NCBI GenBank assembly: GCA_004524445.1
Contig: SDNP01000015.1
Location: forward strand, 1-64,000
DNA: 64,000 nt
Source: Candidatus Thorarchaeota archaeon
Lineage (GTDB): Archaea; Asgardarchaeota; Thorarchaeia; Thorarchaeales; Thorarchaeaceae
Direction: 5' to 3'
Part shown: positions 27,786-37,088 of the stretch, in pieces
Numbering within the stretch: the stretch's first letter is position 1
Layout: each line of letters starts with the position of its first letter
Notes under the pieces: generated by a model
Databases searched by the model: none
Seen by the model: the letters and a program-made list of their open reading frames with translations, nothing else
Told to the model about the DNA's origin: nothing
Made by a program: the position numbers and the translations under genes

Positions 27786-28598
27786 CTGGTCATCGATACT
27801 CAGAACGAGAGCCCAAAACACAGAATCCAACTCAAGAAAGTGGGAGTAAAGAATCTCAAGACATTCTTGATTACAGAGAGAAGTGGATTGAGGCATCATA
27901 TCATACCAACAGTAGAGATGACAATTAACCTCCCAGCGGATTTGAAGGGAATCCACATGTCAAGATTAGTTGAATCGATGACTGAAGTGATTAGTGACCA
28001 GTTTCGAGTACATGAATCAATCGAAGAACTGCAGATTAAGATTCTTAAAGCTCTTCGAGAACGTCATGGATTCAAGCGGGGAGAGATTAGGTTCGACTTT
28101 GAGTTCGGATACTCTACTAAGACGCCTGTTTCCAAGAAGAGAAGCTGGGAAGTCTGTGACATCACTGCCTCCACTGTGAAGGAGAACGGCAAGCCAGCAA
28201 TCCATGATGTTTCTGTCAAGGTCATAGGGAATACAGTCTGTCCCCATTGCTTGGCGAATAATGGAGGGATGACCCATATGCAGCGCGCATCGGGGACAAT
28301 CAGAGTGGTAGGAACTACACAAGACATTCCCACCTACGGTTCTATGATCGAGGTCGTAGAGAACTCATTCTCTAGCAAGACATACTCTTTGTTGAAACTT
28401 GAGGATGAAATGTATGTAACAAAGAAGATGCATGACAACCCTCTTTTTGTTGAGGATGTATGCAGAAACATCCTCCAGAATGCGCGAGAATCTTTCGCCG
28501 GAAGAAAACTGGAGATGCATGCGGAGGCACGTTCGTTAGAGAGCATTCACAAGCATGATGTCATTGCACATGGAAGAATTGTGACAAATGGCGAATAG
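27786..28598 (+). CDS. mptA: GTP cyclohydrolase, MptA/FolE2 type (metal-dependent)
   Basis: The protein keeps the COG1469 signatures INLPADLKGIHMSRL, FEFGYSTKTPVSKKRSWE (a region around the substrate loop), NTVCPHCLANNGGMTHMQRA and the C-terminal HKHDVIAHG. It opens the imidazole ring of GTP to a dihydroneopterin product for archaeosine, folate or methanopterin synthesis. The first usual start codon is GTG 27840, but the frame stays open upstream to 27774 and encodes DTQNESPKHRIQLKKVGVK, which matches the conserved family N-terminus (DVQ...VGV.NLK). The only start-like codon upstream is CTG 27786, with GGAG 9 bases before it, so I propose a CTG start (270 residues). Start-site confidence is moderate. 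Confidence 0.85.
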   Translation: MVIDTQNESPKHRIQLKKVGVKNLKTFLITERSGLRHHIIPTVEMTINLPADLKGIHMSRLVESMTEVISDQFRVHESIEELQIKILKALRERHGFKRGEIRFDFEFGYSTKTPVSKKRSWEVCDITASTVKENGKPAIHDVSVKVIGNTVCPHCLANNGGMTHMQRASGTIRVVGTTQDIPTYGSMIEVVENSFSSKTYSLLKLEDEMYVTKKMHDNPLFVEDVCRNILQNARESFAGRKLEMHAEARSLESIHKHDVIAHGRIVTNGE

Positions 28599-28715
28599 CC
28601 TTTCGATTTTTTGAGGGAGTACATGCTGAATACTGTTTAATACAATTTTTCGTTGAGCTTCCATCCAGCAATCCCTGTGTCAGGCATGGCGTTATAGAAA
28701 AAGAGGGTAGTCCAA

Positions 28716-31700
28716 ATGAGAAAAGAGAATGTCTTGTTGCTAGCAATTCTATTGATTCTTCTGTCAGCTAGTGCCATGCAAACTAACACCGAGGAGATGT
28801 ATCCCGAAACATCTATCCAGTCTGGGGTTGAGAATACAGAAAAATTCCATAGCAATCCCAGATCAATATCATCTTACTCGGACACTAAGACAGGATATCT
28901 TGACCCCCTAACTGTGGAACGCTTTGGCTGGACGACGTCTGGAAGCATAAGTGCTAGAACCGATACAGATAGCAATTTGGTCTATAATCTGCCCCTAGAT
29001 GAGAGCCACAATTGGGTCGGAAGTAAAGTTGGGGTAAATATCGATAATCTTTCTCGTCACTATGCGGTAAATGGCACCTTTGAAGATGGCATTGTCGATA
29101 CAAATGTGAATCCTACAGGAGAAGTAGAAAGCTATCCATATGGTTGGATGCCCTCTTTTGTTAGCACAGATGAAAGGCAGACTCAAAGGTCCGCTTATGT
29201 TGGAAGCGGGAGAAAGTATGTCACTGCAGAGAACGAGGGAGACTACGGTACCCAGGGTCATCCAAAGGAATATTCACACTTCGCAGGGACAGCGATAATG
29301 TGGAATCAAAATATCACGCGTATACCATATACTGAGCAGTTCTATTTCTCATTTGATTATCAGTATTTCCGGGGGCCCTTAGAAGCTGCCGGTGGTGGTA
29401 ATGCCTCATTATTCTTAGCCATTAACGGTACCAGAGTCTGGAATATGAGTCTTGACACCATTAATGAGAGAGGAACCTGGTATTCCACACAAAAGATACC
29501 GATACAAATATCCGAACCAGGCGACATTTTTGTTTTTACAATTGGGCTGAGCATAGACAATACTATGTACCTTGACCCAGAAATTCACGGCGGGCTAGAA
29601 AACACTGCGTACATTACACTCTTCTTGGATGATGTCAAATTTATCGCGCAAGACCCGATAGGCCTAAATCAAGTGGATTTATCCATGACTGTGGATAATA
29701 CTACTGTTCATTTCGACACTCAATCTGATAGTGGGTATGCTGAGATTACAAATGCAGAATACTGGACAGCAGGACCTGTGACCACCGTTCTTGAGGCTAA
29801 CACAAGCATTGGATTTGTCTATGTGGCACGGCTGCTAAGCCATAATTTCGTTAATTCTAGTTGGACAACAAGCGAAGACCAAACTGGCATAGAATATGAA
29901 GTCGACTTTAATCAACCTCTCTACTTGGAACTCTATACATACCTTGGCTTTCTTGGTGATTATGAGAATTTGAGAATTCGAGCGACCCACCCTCATGATT
30001 GGGCGAATCCCACCATATACGATCCTTTCGGAGCCAATGTCACAGATTTATGTGTCCTTGGTGAGGACTACTTCCAAATCAGTAGCAGTCTAACATCTCG
30101 TTTAGGTTGGTGGAGAATAAATCTCGATGCGCCCAACTACCTGAACTCTAGCATTATTCAGGTTTATGACCAAGCAAACGAATTGTGGATTAATTTAACA
30201 CAGATTCGAAGTTCCAATCTAACAAGGGCGACCGTTAGTATTGGCACAACAAGTGATGTCGCCACCGATGCAAATCCCGTAAACATGACTTGGATTTCTC
30301 CTGAGGGGGCGACTTGGTTTTCCGAGTCTCTTTCAGGTGACTCCTCCGGAGAAGTAAATGGTAGTGGATTGATATTCGGCCCCGATAATACGACAGCAGG
30401 TGAATGGTATACCCTAATTGAATGGACCAATGGCACTCACGTTGCCCACGGGGGGTCAACCTTTGGAGTCTATCATCAAAGCGAGCTTGCAGCTCTTGAT
30501 GATATCATTGATACTGAGGCGGGCTTAACTGTGAGAGCTAGAGTCCAATTCCGCGACTCAGAGAACGGGGATTATCTCATAGGTTCGTCTGCAAATGTTA
30601 TTGCAAATTGGACAAGTGGCATCATCGAATTTCAGCCAAATGCAGTAAACAACTGGTGGGAATACGAACTTGATACATCAGGATTGACTGGAGGCAATTA
30701 TACTCTTGTTGTAAATGCGTCACTAGCTTACTTCGATAATTCTTCAACATCCCTAGTTCTACGTGTTATTCGGACTGATAACACGCTGACTTTGAAACAA
30801 GATGTGGCGGAACTAGACTTAGGCGAGCCTTTCGTAGCGATTCTGCATTATCAAGATTCACTTGATGTGGACATAGAAGGAGCTCAATTATCAGTAAGAT
30901 TCTCTGGACCGTCCGAGGGCATAAATTGGTCCTCTCCAGTCGACCAGGGTTCTGGAAACTATACGATTGATTTCAGCACGTTCCTCTCTGGAAGCTACAC
31001 AGTAACTATAACGGCTAAAGCAGATTTCTATGAGGCGGCTGAAGATGCTCTCTTCATTTATGTTGGCGAAATTGGAACTGAACTGACTATCATAAATGGA
31101 AGTACTGGTGCCATAGATTATGGAGAAGACTACAGAATTGTTGTGGAATACCAAAATATAACTGGTTATAGTTTGGATGGGGCAACAGTTTCGGTTGCTA
31201 GTATCTCACCAGAAACGGGATTAGAAGTCACAGAAATTAATGCACTGGGAGATGGATTCTATGAGATTCTTTTCTCCTCGTCTAAAGCTGATACATACAC
31301 ACTACTCATTGCAGCCAACCTAACCAATCACAAGACCCAGTTTAAGTCATTTACTTTGTTGGTGTCCGAAATCAGCACGGTGCTGACACTGGTGGCATCC
31401 GATGATGTCATAACTATCGATGAATCTTGCTTTATTGAATTAACTCTATTGAATAGCACGGGAGATGGCGTAGAAGGAGCCAGTGTGACAATTATTGATC
31501 CCCCAGATGGGCTGGTTATATCGGATACTACAGATTTGAGCGGAGGATCCTACTTCATTACAATATCATCAAATCAAACGGGAACCTATCAACTGGTATT
31601 CCGAGCATCACACATGAACCATATAGATTCAACTAGTTCACTCACTCTGTCCGTTGTACTTGTTCCCACGCGAATATATACGGGTAATCAGGAATTGGAC

Positions 31701-33365
31701 CCCGTAGTTGAATATGGTGATTCATGGACCTTAAGATTCTACTATGAAGGCCTAGATCGTAATGGACAGGCCTATGCTAATATCTCAGGAGCTGACATTT
31801 TGGTCGAAGTGATTTCTGGCTCAGAGAGTAGTATGGGCATGACAATAACCGAGTGCGAAGAGTGCTTCTATTTGGAAGTCTGGACAAAGGAAACGGGCAT
31901 TTGGGATATACGAGTTCTAGCAAATAGAACAGGATTCTTGGAGGCTGATGCTGATATTAAATTGACCGTCATCCAAACTCAAACAGCCATCAACTCCATT
32001 GACGACTTCGAATGCTATGTGCAGAACCCTGTCGCGTTCTTGGTGAATTACTCGTATGCGAGTAATGGTACAGTCGTCCCCGATGCGGAACCACGTGCAT
32101 CGGGCACAGGGTCTGGTTGGGTCACTATGCAAAAGCTAGCTTCGGGTCTCTACAATGTCACATTAATTGCAGAGGAAACAGGAAGCTACAGTATAGAATT
32201 GGTATTTTCGTCAGAAGGACATGAACCTCAATCTGTATCACTGGATTTCACTGCATCGCTTCGGCCACTGAGTATCGTAGTGGATACCATCATTTGGCGT
32301 CAAGGTACGAATCTAGTTCTTACAGTGACTACTACAGATTCAGAAGATGGTACAGCTATTTCAGATGCACATGTTGAGTATGTCCTGATTCAAGATGGGA
32401 GTGAGGTTTTATCCGGCACGCTAGATTACTCCGAAGCTGGAACATACAGCGCAACAATTCCGGTGAATTGGCGAGAAACAGACGACTTACAGGTAGAATT
32501 CACTGTGCGTAAGCAGTTCTATGAGTCAACTAGTACAACGGTGAATATAGTTACTCAGCCAGATATTGCTGCATTTCTGAGTGAAGCGGCAATGACGGTC
32601 ATTCCCATCGGTCTCGCGGCAGTGGTCGTTTTGAGTTTAGTGGCTGCTGCTTACAATAGATATCAGAAACGGCAGATGGAGCACCTTCAGGAAACCAGGA
32701 AGGTCAAGCGTAGGTTTGATGATGCTGCCAATCTACTGGGCATGATCGTTCTTCACAAGAGCAGTGGTTTGCCGGTTTATTCAAAAATTCTCAAGAGTGG
32801 TCTGGAGGAGGGCATGGTGTCAGCCTTCATAACGGCAATAACTCACTTTCGATCAGAATTCGAAATGAGTGAACATTCTGTGGAAGGGCGTGCAATTCCA
32901 ATATCTGATGTCATTAGGGCTGTACCGACCAAGAATCTGATTTGTGCATTCATCACGATTACTTCGCCATCTCGTGCTCAAGAAATTAGAATGGAGGCAT
33001 TCTCTGCCGCCATTGCAGAAGGCTATGATGAGCTCTTAGGGGAAACTCCCAAGGAGTATAGAGATCATGGAATAGCAAATGAAATGGACCAGCTGTTCGA
33101 AAAATTCATGGATGGTAGCCTCCTCAGAAAGTACACTCTGAGAGAAACAGCCGAAATTGGCGATAAGTACAAGCCCGTGGTCAATCACGCTCAAGAGCTG
33201 AATGGAGAGGAGTCGTTCAGCTTGTACCAGCTAGCACAGCTGGTGATGGATGACGGGATTCTTGAAGCGGAAGCCTACTACAGAATTCTTGATGTGGTGA
33301 ACGAGGGAGTTCTAGTACCCGAAAGCTCACCTAGAGAAGCCACCTATTTCAATGATGTTGACTAG
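28716..33365 (+). CDS. Giant secreted multi-repeat protein with one membrane span and longin-like cytosolic tail
   Basis: The 1549-residue protein has a signal peptide (ENVLLLAILLILLSASAMQ), then about 1260 extracellular residues rich in Asn/Thr/Ser with many N-glycosylation-type sequons. From about residue 610 there are repeated beta-sandwich units of about 95 residues, each ending with a pattern like GGNYTLVVNASLAYF, SGSYTVTITAKADFYE, ADTYTLLIAANLTNHK or TGTYQLVFRASHMNHID, as in Ig-like/Big or cadherin-like adhesin repeats. One transmembrane helix (MTVIPIGLAAVVVLSLVAAA, about 1290-1310) leads to a 240-residue cytosolic tail with LLGMIVLHKSSGLPVYSK, a longin/roadblock-like motif shared with the protein at 58507. 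GAGGG lies 7 bases before the ATG. A cell-surface receptor or adhesin wired to a GTPase-type system is an inference. Confidence 0.8.
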   Translation: MRKENVLLLAILLILLSASAMQTNTEEMYPETSIQSGVENTEKFHSNPRSISSYSDTKTGYLDPLTVERFGWTTSGSISARTDTDSNLVYNLPLDESHNWVGSKVGVNIDNLSRHYAVNGTFEDGIVDTNVNPTGEVESYPYGWMPSFVSTDERQTQRSAYVGSGRKYVTAENEGDYGTQGHPKEYSHFAGTAIMWNQNITRIPYTEQFYFSFDYQYFRGPLEAAGGGNASLFLAINGTRVWNMSLDTINERGTWYSTQKIPIQISEPGDIFVFTIGLSIDNTMYLDPEIHGGLENTAYITLFLDDVKFIAQDPIGLNQVDLSMTVDNTTVHFDTQSDSGYAEITNAEYWTAGPVTTVLEANTSIGFVYVARLLSHNFVNSSWTTSEDQTGIEYEVDFNQPLYLELYTYLGFLGDYENLRIRATHPHDWANPTIYDPFGANVTDLCVLGEDYFQISSSLTSRLGWWRINLDAPNYLNSSIIQVYDQANELWINLTQIRSSNLTRATVSIGTTSDVATDANPVNMTWISPEGATWFSESLSGDSSGEVNGSGLIFGPDNTTAGEWYTLIEWTNGTHVAHGGSTFGVYHQSELAALDDIIDTEAGLTVRARVQFRDSENGDYLIGSSANVIANWTSGIIEFQPNAVNNWWEYELDTSGLTGGNYTLVVNASLAYFDNSSTSLVLRVIRTDNTLTLKQDVAELDLGEPFVAILHYQDSLDVDIEGAQLSVRFSGPSEGINWSSPVDQGSGNYTIDFSTFLSGSYTVTITAKADFYEAAEDALFIYVGEIGTELTIINGSTGAIDYGEDYRIVVEYQNITGYSLDGATVSVASISPETGLEVTEINALGDGFYEILFSSSKADTYTLLIAANLTNHKTQFKSFTLLVSEISTVLTLVASDDVITIDESCFIELTLLNSTGDGVEGASVTIIDPPDGLVISDTTDLSGGSYFITISSNQTGTYQLVFRASHMNHIDSTSSLTLSVVLVPTRIYTGNQELDPVVEYGDSWTLRFYYEGLDRNGQAYANISGADILVEVISGSESSMGMTITECEECFYLEVWTKETGIWDIRVLANRTGFLEADADIKLTVIQTQTAINSIDDFECYVQNPVAFLVNYSYASNGTVVPDAEPRASGTGSGWVTMQKLASGLYNVTLIAEETGSYSIELVFSSEGHEPQSVSLDFTASLRPLSIVVDTIIWRQGTNLVLTVTTTDSEDGTAISDAHVEYVLIQDGSEVLSGTLDYSEAGTYSATIPVNWRETDDLQVEFTVRKQFYESTSTTVNIVTQPDIAAFLSEAAMTVIPIGLAAVVVLSLVAAAYNRYQKRQMEHLQETRKVKRRFDDAANLLGMIVLHKSSGLPVYSKILKSGLEEGMVSAFITAITHFRSEFEMSEHSVEGRAIPISDVIRAVPTKNLICAFITITSPSRAQEIRMEAFSAAIAEGYDELLGETPKEYRDHGIANEMDQLFEKFMDGSLLRKYTLRETAEIGDKYKPVVNHAQELNGEESFSLYQLAQLVMDDGILEAEAYYRILDVVNEGVLVPESSPREATYFNDVD

Positions 33366-33600
33366 ATAGGATACTTGACAACACCCTCTGTCCCCTCCTG
33401 TTCTTGTGGAAAGCCAGTACGAAAGCCGTAAGGTACCCACAATGGCACTCTATTAGCCATTTTATCCACATATTTTGATGCATATCTAGGTATTATCCAG
33501 ATATCACGCCAATAGGCCGTGGATTTGACGTAACCTTTTATGCATTCCAGTAGAAGTAAGGGTGAGTTGTACCACGGAACACAAACATGGAGATGCGAAA

Positions 33601-33753
33601 ATGACCGACACTAAATCCAACAACCCTCGACCAAGTTCAACCCTTCAGAAGAATGCAGAAGTTCTCCACGTGCTTTACGGCCTGCTTGATAGTGATCGCG
33701 AACCAACAGACGCAGATGCCCAGAGCCTGCGTGTTCTCTACGCTAGCTCCTAA
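33601..33753 (+). CDS. Small 50-residue hypothetical protein
   Basis: The reading frame MTDTKSNNPRPSSTLQKNAE through SLRVLYASS is preceded by GGAG 8 bases upstream and by a TATA-like TTTTATGC at 33536-33543, about 60 bases upstream. A hairpin followed by TCTTTT lies 10-30 bases after the stop. These signals support a small expressed gene. The composition (polar N-terminus, one amphipathic helix EVLHVLYGLLDSDRE) gives no function. Confidence 0.5.
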   Translation: MTDTKSNNPRPSSTLQKNAEVLHVLYGLLDSDREPTDADAQSLRVLYASS

Positions 33754-33762
33754 TTTCATGCT

Positions 33763-33847
33763 CCTCATTTCATTATGAGGTCTTTTCGCGGCTCCGTGTG
33801 CACCTCCCGGCAACCGAACCGCAGTGGGGGCGTCTTTTTGCCCCCAC
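33763..33847. other. Cluster of three hairpins, possible structured RNA or terminators
   Basis: Three stems lie in succession: CCTCAT/ATGAGG (33763-33780) followed by TCTTTT, an imperfect GCGG.../...CCGC stem (33788-33822), and a perfect 8-base GTGGGGGC/GCCCCCAC stem with a T-rich loop (33824-33847). The middle stem pairs better as minus-strand RNA (a G-U wobble replaces an A-C mismatch). The stretch is more GC-rich than its surroundings. It lies between convergent genes, so terminators are the simple explanation; a minus-strand small RNA is the alternative. Confidence 0.45.
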
Positions 33848-33913
33848 AAATTCTCCTGATTTTGATTCTGGTTTCGTGTAAACCTCATATCTATTCCAAA
33901 AGCGTGGATGTGA

Positions 33914-33947
33914 TTGATTAGAACACGTGGTCTAAATAACTAATCAA
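33914..33947. repeat. Inverted repeat enclosing a CACGTG palindrome
   Basis: TTGATTAG at 33914-33921 and CTAATCAA at 33940-33947 form perfect 8-base arms around an 18-base spacer that contains CACGTG (33924-33929). It lies downstream of both flanking protein genes, where an operator is not expected unless an unannotated transcript starts nearby. Confidence 0.45.
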
Positions 33948-33990
33948 CCGACCAGATTTTATACCGCAGGACACAATGCGAGCACAGGAG

Positions 33991-34767
33991 CTATTGTTCG
34001 AGTTTCTCTAACGCATCAAGAGCCGCGACCGCTTGATTTTGACCAGCTTGCGCGTATAGCTCACCTATGTAGTCTAGACTCCATCCCTCAATCAGGTCGA
34101 TATATGGTTGTAGCAGAACTCCGAGAGGAATAGACTTCTGATGCCCTAGACTGAACAAGGCCGCGGCCTCCCCATTTTCCATGGACAAACAGCCTCTACT
34201 CCTAAAATGCTCAATGTCGTGCTTTGATATCCTGTATACAGCCTCATGAGAAGCCACTCCGCCTGTTTTCCAAGATTGATCCAACTTCTTTAATGACTCT
34301 CTTAGTGCATTGATTGGAGAGAGAGGTGCGTCAATTTTCGAGCTATCTTTTCCATACCAGGATGACGTGCCATCGACACCGACTGCAAAGGAAGGTACAT
34401 GAATCTCTCCTGGTGCCAGATATTCAGCGCCCAAGCTCCAAGAAGCACACACAAGTAGAATCACCTTGGCGCCAAAATAAATCAACTCCTCGGCGAGAGC
34501 AGTAATTACCGACGCACCCATTTGAGGAATTATGACATGAATGGGCGAACGCTCATATTCTCCGAGAAAGACCTTCTTTGGCTTGCAATATGGCGAGTAT
34601 TTGGCTGCGCTCCATTCAGTTTCCTTGAGGCCGCAGATCTCCTTTAACTTTTGATACACGGGTTGATTGAAGGTAAGTATCACTCTAGATGAAACTCTGA
34701 GTTTCTCGGCTTCCTCACCGTGATTTCGTGCTTCTCGCTCGACATCCGATGGGTCAAGTACAAACAT
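33991..34767 (-). CDS. Nucleoside phosphorylase-like protein (PNP/UDP family)
   Basis: This 258-residue protein fits the phosphorylase superfamily: IHVIIPQMGASVITALAEEL followed by LIYFGAKVILLVCASWSLG corresponds to the substrate-entry strand and the G-rich phosphate region, and CLSMENGEAAALFSLGHQ matches the conserved Met-Glu ribose-binding motif (here MENGEAAAL). It would cleave a purine or uridine nucleoside with phosphate. The N-terminal 30 residues are a charged extension. The expected arginine/glycine phosphate loop is less clear than in canonical enzymes (ASWSLG in place of GTCG), so substrate is open. It is a single-gene unit flanked by long gaps. Confidence 0.72.
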   Translation of the reverse strand: MFVLDPSDVEREARNHGEEAEKLRVSSRVILTFNQPVYQKLKEICGLKETEWSAAKYSPYCKPKKVFLGEYERSPIHVIIPQMGASVITALAEELIYFGAKVILLVCASWSLGAEYLAPGEIHVPSFAVGVDGTSSWYGKDSSKIDAPLSPINALRESLKKLDQSWKTGGVASHEAVYRISKHDIEHFRSRGCLSMENGEAAALFSLGHQKSIPLGVLLQPYIDLIEGWSLDYIGELYAQAGQNQAVAALDALEKLEQ

Positions 34768-34946
34768 AGGTTTCAGCTCGAGTTACTGCTTGCATCAATT
34801 ACTGGAAACTGAGTTCTTTCTGAGATAATAAGACTCTTCAGCTCGTAGCAATGCTTTGCTCTTTCCAGTAGCAAACGCACACAACTAGAACCTCTCCTGC
34901 CAAAAGAACGCTGCATAAGCCAATAGCTGGACGGCTGCGTAAGGCT

Positions 34947-35396
34947 TCACCATGTCAAAATCTTGTCCCGATATCTATCAAAGCAATTGTCACAGACTCG
35001 TATCCAAAGATTCTCATCCGGATTTTCTAGCCGCTTGGACCTGATACCTCCATCTACAATATCGAGTTCGCATCCACATATATTACATGTGTAGTGAGCC
35101 ACAATTCTGAATTGGATGACCCTACTCGGGCACGTGTAAGTTCGCTCGTTTCGTTTTTCGCTGCCCAGCTCTCTCATGTCGCCAAGAACCCGTAGCGAAT
35201 GAAGAACTGGGTACATTCCCACAAACGCTTCAGAACACATACCCTTAGGAGTGTTCCATTCGAAGGCAAACTCTTGTCCGGCGTTATGCCCTGCCCTGCA
35301 GTTACCATCTTTGACAATTTCAATTGTAAAGCGAACAGGTTCGTTCCAGTGCTCACCAATTGAGATTGTGTCTTCGTCCCGTTTTGCTCCACTCAT
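34947..35396 (-). CDS. TIGR04076-type protein with C-terminal zinc ribbon
   Basis: The 149-residue protein contains VRFTIEIVKDGNCRAGHNAG, FEWNTPKGMCSEAFVGMYPV and a following hydrophobic helix, the pattern of the small TIGR04076 family found in anaerobes and archaea. Unlike the usual 80-110 residue members it continues into a treble-clef/zinc-ribbon-like end with CNICGCELD and CDNCFDRY. ATG 35396 is favoured by AGGTGG 8 bases upstream; ATG 35402 and GTG 35408 are also in frame. Function is unknown in the family. It is adjacent to the double-HTH regulator gene (66-base gap). Confidence 0.68.
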   Translation of the reverse strand: MSGAKRDEDTISIGEHWNEPVRFTIEIVKDGNCRAGHNAGQEFAFEWNTPKGMCSEAFVGMYPVLHSLRVLGDMRELGSEKRNERTYTCPSRVIQFRIVAHYTCNICGCELDIVDGGIRSKRLENPDENLWIRVCDNCFDRYRDKILTW

Positions 35397-35462
35397 AGTC
35401 ATTTCCACCTTTGAACAGGATGAGGTATTCCCATAACCTGCTTGGGGACCAGATATCAGTAT

Positions 35463-36596
35463 TTAGACTCTGGTTGCGAATTCACGAACTAGTTCAATGT
35501 AGCTTTCAGCCGGGAAGTCCCAAGTCTTTGTTTCAGGATTGAAAATATCAAAGAAGGGTTCATGTTCCTCTTTGACAACTTCGTAGCCGAGTTGGAAAGC
35601 ATAGAAGGGTATCTCGTCCCGCATGATGTTGAAGCCCTTGACAAACTGATTCACATATTTGCCCGGCAAATAAACTCTCATTGATATGCGAGTCGGAGAT
35701 TCAACTGAGAATCCAAGAGCGAAGGGAAGCTGATAAAGGCTATAGATTATGGAAGAGGCTGTTTCACCAAGCCTCATAAAGACCCAAATCTCAGTCGGGT
35801 CATCACCAAGGTCATAGATGGGTCTATAGCCCTTTATTACCCCCTCTCGTTCCAGTTTCTTGATGCGTTTGTTCACTTGAGACTCTGAGAGATCGAAATT
35901 CGCTGCGATTTGCTTCATTGTTGCCTCAGGATTATGAATCAGCTCCTTGATGATCTGTACATCCTTGTAGTCGAAGTCTGAGAGGGCAGGACGCGAATCA
36001 ACCGAGACGGGATTTCTTCTATCGGATTTTAGACTACGTTGGATAATGCTGTACCATCTTTCCCAATCCCAAAGCCACCCCTCTTCAGAATCATAGTAAG
36101 AGAGATTGGGACGCTTTCGCTCATAGTCGACGATGTCGTATATCTCATAGGAAGATACAAGCCCACCTCTCACCATTTCATCAGCAATCTGCTTGTTCAT
36201 TTGGGGGGTGACAAGAGGATACATCGAGTGAACCAGGTATCCGTTATATTTGCCTACCGTGGGAGCGTAGTTCCAGTAGCACGGCATGGCTGTTACCAAT
36301 TCAGACAGTATATCGCTATTCTGAGGATTCTCCTCAAGAATCAATAGGTGCTCGCCAAGTCCAATCCTTCTTTCATGCGTCTGCACCCGAGGTGTCTTCA
36401 GAATACCAGCTTTTCTCATATTTTCTAGGCGGTAACGTACAGTTCTATCCGAGATCTCCTTTAATGATTCATCCCTGGCGAGTTCCTGCTGCAATTGACG
36501 TGCAGAGGTCTTTGCACCCAGTTTGTCCAAGAGCTCCAGGATTCGCTTATCTCGTTTGTCGATTGTATGGCTTGCCATGAATTCACTTACACCCAT
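35463..36596 (-). CDS. Transcription regulator with two HTH domains (Lrp/AsnC-like)
   Basis: The 377-residue protein has an N-terminal winged helix (DKRDKRILELLDKLGAKTSA to RTVRYRLENMRKAGIL, about residues 10-70), a middle alpha/beta region, and a second AsnC-type HTH (YKDVQIIKELIHNPEATMKQ to SQVNKRIKKLEREGVIKGY, about 210-265) followed by a RAM-like sensor region. This is a duplicated Lrp-like layout seen in archaeal regulators. I chose ATG 36596 because a TATATA box at 36643-36648 lies inside any longer version; ATG 36578 is also possible. It is divergent from a winged-helix gene, and the intergenic region probably carries its operator. Confidence 0.83.
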   Translation of the reverse strand: MGVSEFMASHTIDKRDKRILELLDKLGAKTSARQLQQELARDESLKEISDRTVRYRLENMRKAGILKTPRVQTHERRIGLGEHLLILEENPQNSDILSELVTAMPCYWNYAPTVGKYNGYLVHSMYPLVTPQMNKQIADEMVRGGLVSSYEIYDIVDYERKRPNLSYYDSEEGWLWDWERWYSIIQRSLKSDRRNPVSVDSRPALSDFDYKDVQIIKELIHNPEATMKQIAANFDLSESQVNKRIKKLEREGVIKGYRPIYDLGDDPTEIWVFMRLGETASSIIYSLYQLPFALGFSVESPTRISMRVYLPGKYVNQFVKGFNIMRDEIPFYAFQLGYEVVKEEHEPFFDIFNPETKTWDFPAESYIELVREFATRV

Positions 36597-36642
36597 TTGC
36601 TGCTGACTTGCTCGTTGTGCAGATGTATGAACTGCACTACTG

Positions 36643-36648
36643 TATATA
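36643..36648 (-). promoter_or_regulatory. TATA box for the double-HTH regulator
   Basis: TATATA lies 47 bases before the ATG at 36596 on the minus strand, which predicts a leader of about 20 bases. Confidence 0.5.
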
Positions 36649-36803
36649 GAGGGACCTATCGGCCTTGATTTGCTATGTTGGCAATATTTATAAAATTTGT
36701 TGCCAATAATAGCATAGGATGAAATATTTGGCAATAAATGGTCTAATAATTGCCGTAATTATCGATTCTGTCAATAGGAAAGGGTTCGCGAGGTGAATCA
36801 TAG

Positions 36804-37088
36804 GTGACGGAAATGACGCTTCCCAAAAGCGCGATTGTAGTACTGGATACTCTGGCTGAAGATGGGCCCCTTACAACTCGTGAAATTAGCGATAAGTCAG
36901 ACTTGGCTATGCGGACAGTAAACTTCGCTCTCAGAAAGCTAAGGAAATGCGACTTATGCAAGGGTTATCCGGACTTGATGGACACGCGTCTAAACTACTA
37001 TGTTGTCAATCCTGAAAAAATGAGGCTATATCAAATTGATCTTGATCGATGGAGAACCATGGGTCGAGTCTATCTCAAAATAGCATAG
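36804..37088 (+). CDS. Small winged-helix DNA-binding protein
   Basis: The 94-residue protein has an archaeal MarR/ArsR-like winged helix: IVVLDTLAEDGPLTTREISD, MRTVNFALRKLRKCDLCKGY and a YYVVN wing. Its size and wing suggest a simple repressor or a component that acts with a partner. GTG 36804 has GAGGTG 8 bases upstream, while ATG 36813 has AGGTG 6 bases upstream; either may be used. It is divergent from the double-HTH regulator. Confidence 0.8.
   Translation: MTEMTLPKSAIVVLDTLAEDGPLTTREISDKSDLAMRTVNFALRKLRKCDLCKGYPDLMDTRLNYYVVNPEKMRLYQIDLDRWRTMGRVYLKIA

Noticed and set aside
33637..33888. 83-residue minus-strand frame over the hairpin cluster
   Set aside because: No ribosome site, overlaps the small plus-strand gene and the hairpins; composition not protein-like.
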